A program made the translations under genes and the position numbers. The notes under the pieces are model-generated. The model ran no database searches and had not been told where the DNA came from. It saw only the letters and a list, made by a program, of their open reading frames with translations. DNA of 21,932 bases from Acidobacteriota bacterium (lineage in GTDB: Bacteria > Acidobacteriota > Blastocatellia > Pyrinomonadales > Pyrinomonadaceae). The stretch spans positions 1 through 21,932 of the forward strand of contig JACCRD010000079.1 in NCBI GenBank assembly GCA_013813755.1. Direction: 5' to 3'. Positions 1 through 7,231 of this stretch are shown here, in pieces (the stretch's first letter is position 1; each line of letters begins with the position of its first letter).

Positions 1-175
1 CGGCGCGCATCCGTTCGGCGGATTTAATATGAGCGGCACGGATTCAAAAGCCGGCGGGCGCGAATATCTTCTGCAATTTATGCAGGGAAAATTGGTTTCG
101 GAGAAAATCGGCGCGACAAAAAGTGAAAGCGGTGAAGTTTTAAATGCCGGTGACACGAGCGCGAAGGGATTCTAA
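1..175 (+). CDS. pruA: Delta-1-pyrroline-5-carboxylate dehydrogenase, C-terminal fragment
   Basis: Only the last 57 codons are present, read in frame 2 to the TAA at 173-175; the start lies left of the window. The fragment opens with GAHPFGGFNMSGTDSKAGG, the glycine-rich C-terminal signature of L-glutamate gamma-semialdehyde (P5C) dehydrogenases of the RocA/PruA type, followed by the usual YLLQFMQ...VSEK ending. The enzyme oxidises glutamate semialdehyde to glutamate with NAD+, the second step of proline catabolism. The last ~17 residues (after VSEKIG) form a Ser/Gly/Glu-rich tail that looks like lineage-specific padding. The family call rests on this motif alone; other aldehyde dehydrogenases do not normally carry FNMSGTDSKAGG. 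Confidence 0.85.
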   Translation, partial: GAHPFGGFNMSGTDSKAGGREYLLQFMQGKLVSEKIGATKSESGEVLNAGDTSAKGF

Positions 176-226
176 AAAAGCCAAAAAATAAATGGGCAAA
201 AGTAGAAAGTAAGGACGCAGGAATAA

Positions 227-1138
227 ATGAAAAAAACATTGATTTGCGCGGCGTTAATTTTGTTAGTAATTTCTGCGGTATTTTCACAGAAAGGCGCTAA
301 GCCAAAACCGGCACCGGCTAAATCTATTATTTTCGCGGTTATAAGTGACGGGGAAAGAATTGAACCCATTGGTGAGATTGATGGAGGTAAACTTGTCGAA
401 GCAATCGGCGGCGGCGGCGAAGAGAAATCACTTTCAAATTTTGCGCAGAATTATTACGAACCGAAAACGACTTATAATCTGATTTTTGGAGGCGTGAAAA
501 ACGGCACAGTAACAATCGTAAATTCCAATCCGAAATCCACTTGCGGCAAAAATGCGGCAACCGTTACAACTCAATCAACGAAAGCTAAATTAAAAGGCTT
601 AGTTATGGGACTGGCGACAAATGAAACCGCGATAAAAGCCTCCTCCGGTTTGCGACGTTTACCAACTACTAGCGAACGTGCCGAAATCGAATCGCTTGTC
701 CGTGCCGAATTTACCAAACAGGGTGTTACGGCAAAAGCCGTCAAAAATATCAAATATCACAATTTGACGGCGCTCAATATAGATAATGACGGAAAAGCTG
801 AAATGGTCGGCACATATTGGGCGGAGAATTCTGCAAAAGAAAGAAATCTATTATTTTTTATTGCCGATAAAAACGAAAAGGGCAAATATAAATTTGGTCA
901 CAGCGAATATAGCAAAGTTACGCCGGATGAAATAATGAGCGGTGATTTCAAAGATTTGGATGAAGAAGCAATGATTACTGAATTATTGCTCGACGCGATG
1001 GAATATAATGGTGATACGACAGCCGAAATTTTTACCGTCGTCAAAGCATTTGAAGGATATAACTATAATGTTTACAGCCGACAAAACGGAAAATGGACAA
1101 AGGTTTTTGAGGGTTATAACTACCATTGCGCGTATTAA
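227..1138 (+). CDS. Secreted protein of unknown function
   Basis: A 303-residue protein I do not recognise. It begins with a clear Sec signal peptide (MKK, hydrophobic core to about residue 18, likely cut after VFS before QKG), so it is exported; there is no lipobox cysteine. A basic Pro/Lys patch follows (KPKPAPAK), then a region of roughly residues 30-115 with GGGG and FGGVKNG turns, and from about 150 a more structured region. LNIDNDGKAEMVGTYW near residues 178-195 resembles an FG-GAP/VCBS calcium-loop segment, and the C-terminus repeats the peptide FEGYNY. The start has an AGGA at 219-222 as ribosome site. It stands alone between the dehydrogenase fragment and msrB; the 45-bp gap to msrB would allow co-transcription. 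No catalytic motif is visible, so no function is proposed. Confidence 0.75.
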   Translation: MKKTLICAALILLVISAVFSQKGAKPKPAPAKSIIFAVISDGERIEPIGEIDGGKLVEAIGGGGEEKSLSNFAQNYYEPKTTYNLIFGGVKNGTVTIVNSNPKSTCGKNAATVTTQSTKAKLKGLVMGLATNETAIKASSGLRRLPTTSERAEIESLVRAEFTKQGVTAKAVKNIKYHNLTALNIDNDGKAEMVGTYWAENSAKERNLLFFIADKNEKGKYKFGHSEYSKVTPDEIMSGDFKDLDEEAMITELLLDAMEYNGDTTAEIFTVVKAFEGYNYNVYSRQNGKWTKVFEGYNYHCAY

Positions 1139-1183
1139 ATTTTTTAAAGGGAACGAGACAAGGTTGAGAACAAAGAGTAAAAA

Positions 1184-1636
1184 ATGAAAGATTATAAAAA
1201 ACCGACTGATGAAGAACTGCGGCTGAAATTAACGCCGATGCAATATGAAGTAACGCAAAATGACAGCACTGAACCACCGCATCGCAACGAATATTGGGAT
1301 AATAAAGAAGCGGGTTTGTATGTGGACATTGTTTCAGGCGAGCCTCTATTTAGTTCGTTTGAAAAATTTGATTCGAGCTGCGGCTGGGCAAGTTTTTACA
1401 AACCGCTCGAAGCCGAAAACTTTGTTGAAAAGGTTGACAGTAAATTCGGTATGCGCCGCACGGAGGTTCGTTCAAAAAACGCTGACTCACACCTTGGACA
1501 TGTGTTTAACGACGGACCGAGCGAACTCGGCGGGATGCGCTACTGTATGAACTCGGCTTCGATGCGCTTTATTCCCGTCGAAAAGTTGGAAGAAGAAGGC
1601 TATGGCAAGTATCTTTCACTGTTTGAAGAAAAATAA
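1184..1636 (+). CDS. msrB: Peptide-methionine (R)-S-oxide reductase MsrB
   Basis: A 150-residue MsrB domain that reduces the R-epimer of methionine sulfoxide in proteins, using thioredoxin. Visible motifs in order: GEPLFSSFEKFDS (about 52-64), SCGWASFYKP with the probable resolving Cys66, HLGHVFNDGP (103-112), and RYCMNSASMRFIP with catalytic Cys121. The two CxxC pairs that bind structural zinc in many MsrB proteins are absent, so this is the zinc-free form. It is a stand-alone MsrB; no MsrA domain is fused or adjacent. There is no signal peptide, so it is cytoplasmic. The gene ends 22 bp before the preferred start of the alkaline phosphatase gene. Family assignment is secure. Confidence 0.95.
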   Translation: MKDYKKPTDEELRLKLTPMQYEVTQNDSTEPPHRNEYWDNKEAGLYVDIVSGEPLFSSFEKFDSSCGWASFYKPLEAENFVEKVDSKFGMRRTEVRSKNADSHLGHVFNDGPSELGGMRYCMNSASMRFIPVEKLEEEGYGKYLSLFEEK

Positions 1637-1658
1637 AACAAACGACAAAACAATCCAA

Positions 1659-3224
1659 ATGAAAAACAAATTTTTTGGTGATAAGAAAATTGTCGTTTTA
1701 ATAATTTTCGGTAGCCTTATTTCGCTGATTCTCGTTCCGCCGAAAGCAACTTTGCAAACATCAGACGATAAATCAAAACCATTTCCGATCAGGCGGCAGG
1801 AATCGTCCGAGACTTGGCGACGCGGCGGTGAAGCCGCGATTCAGCGAATAAAGAACACCAGGAAATTTAACGAACACGCCAAAAATGTAATTTTATTTAT
1901 CGGCGACGGAATGGGAATCACGACCCTGACGGCATCGAGGATTTTGGAAGGACAGCTCCGCGGCGAAAGCGGTGAGGAGAACTTTTTGAGTTTTGAGCAA
2001 TTTCCGAATGTCGCGTTGTCCAAGACATACAGCGTTAATCAGCAAACATCGGATTCCGCGCCGACGATGACAGCCATAATTTCCGGAATCAAAACCGACG
2101 AAGGAATTATATCGGTTAATCAAAACGTCGTTGCCGGCGATTATCGAACCGTCAAAGGCAACGAAACAAAAACGCTTCTCGAGATGGCAGAGCAAGACGG
2201 TAAATCAACCGGCGTAGTAACAACTGCGCGGTTAACCCACGCTACTCCCGCCGCGTGTTACGCACATTCAGCCCACCGCGATTGGGAAGCGGACGCGAAT
2301 TTACCGGCGGACGCGCGACAAAATAATTCTCCGGACATCGCTCGTCAACTCATCGAATTTCCATACGGCGACGGGTTGGAAGTCGCGCTCGGAGGCGGAC
2401 GCGCAAAATTTGTTTCTAATCAAATTAACGACCCCGAATACCCGGATAGAAAGGGCGAAAGGCTCGACGGGCGCGATTTGCCGAAGGAATGGACAACGAA
2501 ATATAAAAACTCTGAATATGTCTGGAATAAACAGCAATTTGATTTGATTGATACAAAAAAGACGAAACATCTTTTGGGACTTTTTGAAACTTCTCATCTG
2601 CAATACGAATTTGACCGTAAAAGCGACAAAAGCGGCGAACCTTCTTTATCCGAGATGACGACGAAGGCAATTGACATCGTTTCGCAAAACAAAAAAGGCT
2701 ATTTTTTAATGGTTGAAGGCGGACGCATCGATCACGCTCATCATGACGGCAATGCCTTTCGCGCTTTGACCGATACGATTGAATTATCCAACGCCGTTCG
2801 CGCGGCTCTCTCGAAAGTGAATTTGAATGATACTTTGATAATTGTCACCGCTGACCACAGTCACACTTTTACAATGGCTGGTTACCCGATTCGCGGTAAT
2901 AACATTTTAGGTTTAGTGCGGGAAGTTGACAATAAAGGGATAGCGGAAGAAAAATTTACGGATGATAAAAATAAACAACCTTTCACGACGCTCGGCTACG
3001 CTAACGGCAAAGGTCACCGCGGCGGCTCTCGCCCGAATTTATCACAGGAATCCGTCTTAAATCCAGATTATAAACAGGAAGCCACAGTTCCTTTGTCATC
3101 TGAAACGCACGGCGGCGAGGATGTAGCGATTTTCGCCAATGGCGCCGGTTCGAATCTTGTGCAAGGCGTGATGGAAGAAAACTGGATATTTTACGTGATG
3201 AAGGAAGCATTACGAATAAAGTAA
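1659..3224 (+). CDS. phoA: Alkaline phosphatase (PhoA family), secreted
   Basis: A 521-residue phosphomonoesterase of the alkaline phosphatase superfamily. Motifs: FIGDGMG (first metal-binding Asp, about residue 83), TSDSAPTMTA with the nucleophilic Ser near 133, LTHATPAA, MVEGGRIDHAHH (metal ligands), VTADHSHT and SETHGGEDV (late His ligand). The frame is open back to 1602, inside msrB, but the ATG at 1659 puts a positively charged N-terminus and a hydrophobic segment (VVLIIFGSLISLILV) at the front as a signal peptide or anchor, so 1659 is preferred. No good Shine-Dalgarno sequence precedes either start. The protein likely works outside the cytoplasmic membrane to release phosphate from organic esters. 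A phosphate-regulon link would be expected for the family, but no Pho box is recognisable. Confidence 0.88.
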   Translation: MKNKFFGDKKIVVLIIFGSLISLILVPPKATLQTSDDKSKPFPIRRQESSETWRRGGEAAIQRIKNTRKFNEHAKNVILFIGDGMGITTLTASRILEGQLRGESGEENFLSFEQFPNVALSKTYSVNQQTSDSAPTMTAIISGIKTDEGIISVNQNVVAGDYRTVKGNETKTLLEMAEQDGKSTGVVTTARLTHATPAACYAHSAHRDWEADANLPADARQNNSPDIARQLIEFPYGDGLEVALGGGRAKFVSNQINDPEYPDRKGERLDGRDLPKEWTTKYKNSEYVWNKQQFDLIDTKKTKHLLGLFETSHLQYEFDRKSDKSGEPSLSEMTTKAIDIVSQNKKGYFLMVEGGRIDHAHHDGNAFRALTDTIELSNAVRAALSKVNLNDTLIIVTADHSHTFTMAGYPIRGNNILGLVREVDNKGIAEEKFTDDKNKQPFTTLGYANGKGHRGGSRPNLSQESVLNPDYKQEATVPLSSETHGGEDVAIFANGAGSNLVQGVMEENWIFYVMKEALRIK

Positions 3225-3324
3225 ACAGTTAAGAGTCAACAGTTACCAGTTATTAACAGATAATGACTGCAAAACGCTGACTGCAAGCTGCTAAATGCTA
3301 ACTTTATAACTGTTGACTGTTGAG
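3225..3324 (+). repeat. Heptamer-phased palindromic array filling the phoA-fmt spacer
   Basis: The whole spacer between the TAA of the phosphatase gene (3222-3224) and the ATG of fmt (3325) can be cut into 14 consecutive 7-mers plus AG. The left part has units such as ACAGTTA (3225, 3239), AGAGTCA (3232) and CCAGTTA (3246). The middle has CTGCAAA, CTGCAAG and CTGCTAA. The right part has ACTGTTG twice (3309, 3316). The left end is the reverse complement of the right end: AGTCAACAGTTA at 3234-3245 pairs perfectly with TAACTGTTGACT at 3307-3318. The type resembles the heptanucleotide STRR repeats of cyanobacteria. In RNA the stem would include the region where fmt's ribosome site should be. Confidence 0.75.
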
Positions 3325-4278
3325 ATGAAAATAGTTTTTATGGGAACTCCGCTCGCGGCTGTTCCCAGTCTGCAAAATCTTTTGAGAAGCCAACACGAAG
3401 TTGTCGCCGTCTGGACGCAGCCTGACCGACCTGCGGGAAGAGGCAATAAATTGACTGCTCCGGCGGTTAAAGAATTCGCGGTGGAAAATAAATTAAATGT
3501 TTTTCAGCCGTTAAAAATAAAAAATCAGGAAGCGCTCGAACTTTTCGCGTCTCACAAAGCGGATGTCGCAATCGTCGTGGCATACGGAAGAATTCTCCCG
3601 CCGAGTTTTCTCGAAGCTTTTCCAAAGGGCGCGATTAATGTTCATTTTTCGCTTTTGCCGAAATATCGCGGAGCCGCGCCGGTCAATTGGGCGATTGTTA
3701 ACGGCGAAACAAAAACGGGCGTAACGACAATGCGGATGGATGCCGGACTTGACACCGGCGACATTCTTTTGCAAACCGAAACTTTGATTAACACTGAAGA
3801 AAATGCGATTGATTTAATGGCGAGGCTGTCATTTGAAGGGGCGAATTTGCTGATCGAAACATTGGAAAGTTTAGAAACAATTACTCCGCGCGGACAATAT
3901 GAAGCGGATGCCAGTTACGCGCCGATGCTTTTCAAAGAAGAAGGGCATATTGATTGGAGTTCAAAAGCCGAAACAATTGTTAATCATATTCGCGGATTTC
4001 AGCCGTTTCCAACTTCGTATTCATTTTTTCAGGACAAAAAGATTACCATTTTTTCAGCTTGCGTTTATCAGTTATCAGTCAGCAGTGACCGATTAACGGA
4101 TGATTTTCTGATTGAAAACGGAACAATTTTAGAGGCGAAAGGTGATGACTTGATAGTAACTTGCGGAGAGAATACGGCTCTGCGGCTGCTTGAAATTCAA
4201 GTAGAAGGAAGAAAAAGAATGAAGGCGCGTGATTTCTTAAACGGCGTGCAAATTCAAATCGGAGAAAAACTTGGATAA
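3325..4278 (+). CDS. fmt: Methionyl-tRNA formyltransferase
   Basis: A 317-residue enzyme that formylates Met-tRNAfMet using 10-formyltetrahydrofolate to make the initiator tRNA. The N-terminal formyltransferase domain starts MKIVFMGTP and carries the catalytic Asn and His in INVHFSLLPKYRGAAPVNW (about residues 105 and 107), then DAGLDTGDIL with the catalytic Asp near 143. The C-terminal OB-like domain holds GTILEAKGDDLIV and ends in LLEIQVEGRKRM..FLNG. ATG 3325 gives the family-typical N-terminus; an in-frame TTG at 3313 adds only four residues and lies inside the upstream repeat. There is no clear Shine-Dalgarno. An insert at about residues 246-253 (VYQLSVSS) is made of heptamer repeats and is not family-conserved. 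It overlaps rsmB by 8 bp, the common fmt-rsmB pairing. Confidence 0.96.
   Translation: MKIVFMGTPLAAVPSLQNLLRSQHEVVAVWTQPDRPAGRGNKLTAPAVKEFAVENKLNVFQPLKIKNQEALELFASHKADVAIVVAYGRILPPSFLEAFPKGAINVHFSLLPKYRGAAPVNWAIVNGETKTGVTTMRMDAGLDTGDILLQTETLINTEENAIDLMARLSFEGANLLIETLESLETITPRGQYEADASYAPMLFKEEGHIDWSSKAETIVNHIRGFQPFPTSYSFFQDKKITIFSACVYQLSVSSDRLTDDFLIENGTILEAKGDDLIVTCGENTALRLLEIQVEGRKRMKARDFLNGVQIQIGEKLG
4062..4089 (+). repeat. Heptamer array inside fmt (CAGTTAT type)
   Basis: Four 7-nt units in tandem: CGTTTAT, CAGTTAT, CAGTCAG and CAGTGAC. They share the CAGTnA core with the ACAGTTA/ACAGTCA units of the spacer at 3225-3324. They lie within the fmt reading frame and encode part of VYQLSVSSD, in the linker leading to the C-terminal domain, where Fmt sequences vary in length. 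Confidence 0.6.
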
Positions 4279-5635
4279 AACAAACTCAAAAATCCAAAAT
4301 CCAAAATCCAAAATCCAAAATCGAAATGTTTCTCCCGCCAGAATTGCCGCTTTTGAAATTTTAAAAAAAATCGAGACAGAAAATTCATTTACGTCGGTTT
4401 TGCTTCCCATCTATGAAGCGGACTTGCAAACAAAAGATCGCGCTCTGTGTCACGAGTTATCGCTCGGAGTTTTAAGAAATCAAATTTATCTTGACAAAGT
4501 GATCGAGTTTTTATCCGGTAAAAAAAATGAAAAACTTGATTTGGCTGTGCTTCTATCGCTCCGAATCGGACTTTTTCAAATATTGCTGCTCGATAAAATT
4601 CCGGCGCACGCGGCAATCAACGAATCTGTCAATCTTGTTTATAGAGCGAAAAAGCGTTCGGCGGGCAATTTTGTCAACGCAATTTTGCGCCGCGCGACGC
4701 GCGAGAAAATCGAACTTGAATTCGCTGATGAAATAGACGAAATTTCCATCAAAACATCGCATCCGCGTTGGCTTTGTGAAAAATGGATTGAGCAATTCGG
4801 TTTAGAAGAAATGGGGAAATTAGTCGCTGCAAATAATAAATCGCCGGGTTTAATTTTCAGGCTAACAAAAAAGTCCGATGAAAACACATTTGCCGCTCTT
4901 TCCAAAATCGGCTTGGAGATTAGCGAAGCGGAATTTGTAAATGATGCGTGGAAAGTTTCAAAATCAAACGAAGTTCTGAGGCTTTTTGCTGAGTCGGGAA
5001 AAATTTATTTTCAGGACGAAGCCTCGCAACTCGTTGGACAGATGTTAAATTTGCAGGAAAATGAAAGTTTTATAGACGTTTGCGCCGCGCCGGGAAGCAA
5101 AACAACTTTTATTAACAGCAAACGGCATACGGGAAATACTAAATTGTTTGTGGCAGGCGATTTCTACGAGCATCGCATCAGAAGTTTGCGGGAAAATTGT
5201 ATTCGGCTGGACGCGCAAAACATTGAATTCGTTCGTTATGATGCCGAAAAATCGATGCCTTTTGCCGATGCGAGCTTTGATGTGATTTTGTTAGACGCGC
5301 CGTGTTCCGGAACGGGAACAATTCGCCACAATCCTGAAATTCGATATTTTCTGAAGCCGTCCGATTTTATAGAGTTAAGCGAAAAACAACTTAACATCCT
5401 AAAGAATGCATCAAAACTTCTTGTAAAAGGCGGCAGGTTAATTTATTCGACCTGCTCGCTCGAGCGCGAAGAAAATGAATCAGTAGTTGAAAATTTTTTG
5501 CGCGGCGCCACTAATTTTCGAAAAGTTTTACCGAATGTGTCTGAAAGATTTTTAACCGCTGAAAATTTTGCACGGACGTTTCCCGGACGAGATGGCACGG
5601 ATGGCTTTTTTATTGCCGTTTTTGAAAAAGTCTGA
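4271..5635 (+). CDS. rsmB: 16S rRNA (cytosine(967)-C5)-methyltransferase RsmB
   Basis: A 454-residue RsmB/Sun methyltransferase that makes m5C967 in 16S rRNA from S-adenosylmethionine. Residues ~20-145 form the NusB-like RNA-binding domain (ARIAAFEIL, LCHELSLGVLRN, LRIGLFQIL, AINESVNLV, FVNAILRR). The Rossmann-fold methyltransferase part has FQDEASQLV (~247), DVCAAPGSKTT (~269), DAPCSGTGTIRHNPE with Cys345, and YSTCSLEREEN with the nucleophilic Cys395. The start is the TTG at 4271, supported by GGAG at 4261-4264; no ATG or GTG start lies between it and the conserved domain. It overlaps the fmt stop. The first ~17 residues (KIQNPKSKIQN) are encoded by a CAAAATC heptamer array and look like a repeat-derived leader. 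Confidence 0.96.
   Translation: MDKTNSKIQNPKSKIQNRNVSPARIAAFEILKKIETENSFTSVLLPIYEADLQTKDRALCHELSLGVLRNQIYLDKVIEFLSGKKNEKLDLAVLLSLRIGLFQILLLDKIPAHAAINESVNLVYRAKKRSAGNFVNAILRRATREKIELEFADEIDEISIKTSHPRWLCEKWIEQFGLEEMGKLVAANNKSPGLIFRLTKKSDENTFAALSKIGLEISEAEFVNDAWKVSKSNEVLRLFAESGKIYFQDEASQLVGQMLNLQENESFIDVCAAPGSKTTFINSKRHTGNTKLFVAGDFYEHRIRSLRENCIRLDAQNIEFVRYDAEKSMPFADASFDVILLDAPCSGTGTIRHNPEIRYFLKPSDFIELSEKQLNILKNASKLLVKGGRLIYSTCSLEREENESVVENFLRGATNFRKVLPNVSERFLTAENFARTFPGRDGTDGFFIAVFEKV
4287..4322 (+). repeat. CAAAATC heptamer tandem array at the rsmB start
   Basis: Four perfect tandem copies of CAAAATC occupy 4295-4322, preceded by an 8-nt variant (CAAAAATC, 4287-4294). Three units equal seven codons, so the encoded peptide repeats as SKIQNPK. 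The array lies just inside the 5' end of rsmB and supplies its non-conserved N-terminal residues. The same unit, in the same reading phase, occurs in pcrA at 18637-18671. Confidence 0.9.
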
Positions 5636-5735
5636 CTATCTGTTAAAGTTGAGAAAATTTTGATTGGGTTAGATTCTAAGAAATTAGTCGATTTCATCTC
5701 ATATCTTAAATTTTGAAAGTTTGCAAAATTAAATT

Positions 5736-6443
5736 GTGAGTTTTATTAAACAAGGCGCGTCAGCGTTTGGAAAATTAATCATTGTTATTGCCCTTGCCGG
5801 AACTTTTTTGGCGGGAGCGGCGGGCGCGGTTTATTTAGCGCTTCAGGGCGAGGAATTAAAAGTTCCCGAAATTGTCGGGAAGAATTTTGTTGAAAGCGAA
5901 AAAGAACTTGCCGGAATGGGTTTGAGAATAAAAAGAAGAGCCGACCGCTTCAGTACGGAGAAACCGAACACCGTTTTAGAACAATTGCCAAAACCCGGCG
6001 ACACGGTAAAAACCGGACAGATGATTCTTGTCGTGACCAGCAAAACAAATCCGGAAGGCGACGAAGCTCCGGTTACATTGAAAAAAAGTACTGAAGCCGA
6101 AGAAGCAAATGAGAGCGAAAAAATCGAAGAATTAATTTCCGATAAACCGAAAAAAACAAATAAAGCCAATCAAAATTCTGCCAACAGCAGTAAAAAGAAA
6201 GTTTCGACGACTCGCGACGTGATCAAAGATAAAACAAATTCAGATTCCGGCAACGGTAATTCAAATAAAACAAATTCCAATCCAAGTGATAGTTCCGGCG
6301 TGGATAAAATTAATAAAAACACTTCGACAAACCCAGTCGGCAAACCGTCGAATCCGCCAAATACCGATAAGTCAAATCCAGTTTCCAACGATAAAACAAA
6401 GAGCAGTGAAGATGCGCGTCCGCGCAAAACTCCGAAGCCTTAG
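5736..6443 (+). CDS. Membrane-anchored PASTA-domain protein
   Basis: A 235-residue protein from a GTG start at 5736. Residues ~13-36 form one hydrophobic segment (LIIVIALAGTFLAGAAGAVYLAL), either a signal anchor or an uncleaved signal. Residues ~40-103 form one PASTA domain: LKVPEIVGKNFVESEKEL, then LEQLPKPGDTVKTGQMILVV. PASTA domains bind peptidoglycan fragments or beta-lactams in Ser/Thr kinases and PBPs. Here there is neither a kinase nor a transpeptidase domain. Residues ~104-235 are low-complexity, rich in Ser, Asn, Lys, Thr and Pro, and likely disordered outside the membrane. It lies between rsmB and rpe on the same strand, 100 bp after rsmB and 75 bp before rpe. A cell-wall-sensing or anchoring role is inference from the domain only. 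Confidence 0.85.
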   Translation: MSFIKQGASAFGKLIIVIALAGTFLAGAAGAVYLALQGEELKVPEIVGKNFVESEKELAGMGLRIKRRADRFSTEKPNTVLEQLPKPGDTVKTGQMILVVTSKTNPEGDEAPVTLKKSTEAEEANESEKIEELISDKPKKTNKANQNSANSSKKKVSTTRDVIKDKTNSDSGNGNSNKTNSNPSDSSGVDKINKNTSTNPVGKPSNPPNTDKSNPVSNDKTKSSEDARPRKTPKP

Positions 6444-6518
6444 AAGCGTGCAACCGGATAGTTTTTTTTGGCAACAAAGTAGCGAATAATAATTTCTTAA
6501 ATAAGAGATAATTGGTGA

Positions 6519-7181
6519 ATGTTTGAACTAGCTCCTTCAATATTATCGGCGGATTTTACCAGATTGGCGGAAGCAATCCAAGCAGTCGAAGCGGGCGGCG
6601 CGACCATTCTGCACGTTGACGTGATGGACGGGCATTTTGTCCCGAATATTACAATCGGTCTGCCAGTGGTTAAAGCTATCCGGCAGGTGACAAACTTAAA
6701 GATTGATACACATCTGATGATTGCCGAGCCGAGCCGTTACGCTGAAAAATTTGTCGAAGCGGGCGCGGATATGGTTTCAGTTCACATCGAAACGGATGCG
6801 CATCTGCAGCGAACTTTAGTTGGAATCAGGGAAGCGGGCGCGCAATCGGGGATCGCGATTAATCCGGCAACGCCGCTTGTCGCTTTGGAAGAAGCTTTGC
6901 CGTTTGCCGATTACGTGGTATTAATGTCGGTTAATCCGGGCTTCGGCGGGCAAAAATTTATTCATACCTCGGTCGATAAAATAATTCGACTTCGCCAAAT
7001 GATTTTAACGCGCGGTTTGCAGACCAGAATTGAGGTTGACGGCGGAGTTGATGCGAGTAACATTGCGAAAATGATTGAGTCAGGCGCGGAGATAATTGTT
7101 TCCGGAACCGGTGTTTTCGGCAAAGGAAAACCGATTGAAGCGGTTAAGCAATTAATCGAAGCCGCCACCGTCTGGGTTTAA
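6519..7181 (+). CDS. rpe: Ribulose-phosphate 3-epimerase
   Basis: A 220-residue TIM-barrel enzyme that interconverts D-ribulose 5-phosphate and D-xylulose 5-phosphate in the pentose phosphate pathway. Signatures in order: LAPSILSADF (4-13), LHVDVMDGHFVPNITIG with catalytic Asp34 and metal-binding His32, DTHLMI with His65, LMSVNPGFGGQKF, EVDGGV with the second catalytic Asp, and SGTGVFG for phosphate binding near the end. Length and motifs match the family with nothing missing. It starts at ATG 6519. Its product feeds ribose 5-phosphate to Prs, encoded about 3.8 kb downstream, though a terminator between them makes joint transcription unlikely. Confidence 0.97.
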   Translation: MFELAPSILSADFTRLAEAIQAVEAGGATILHVDVMDGHFVPNITIGLPVVKAIRQVTNLKIDTHLMIAEPSRYAEKFVEAGADMVSVHIETDAHLQRTLVGIREAGAQSGIAINPATPLVALEEALPFADYVVLMSVNPGFGGQKFIHTSVDKIIRLRQMILTRGLQTRIEVDGGVDASNIAKMIESGAEIIVSGTGVFGKGKPIEAVKQLIEAATVWV

Positions 7182-7183
7182 GA

Positions 7184-7197
7184 ACAGTCAACAGTTA
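7184..7197 (+). repeat. ACAGTCA-ACAGTTA heptamer pair after rpe
   Basis: Two tandem 7-mers, ACAGTCA and ACAGTTA, sit three bases after the rpe stop codon. They contain AGTCAACAGTTA (7186-7197), identical to the left arm of the inverted repeat at 3234-3245. This is a minimal, dispersed copy of the same unit in another intergenic spacer. Confidence 0.65.
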
Positions 7198-7231
7198 TCA
7201 TTTTTTGGCTAATTGTTTTTTGGAGAATTTT

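Noticed and set aside
1602..1658. Longer alkaline phosphatase N-terminus starting inside msrB
   Set aside because: It would place 19 polar residues before the signal peptide; the ATG at 1659 gives a normal exported N-terminus.
4287..4322. Heptamer arrays as a CRISPR or other spacer-repeat array
   Set aside because: Units are 7 nt in direct tandem without unique spacers, and no cas genes are present.
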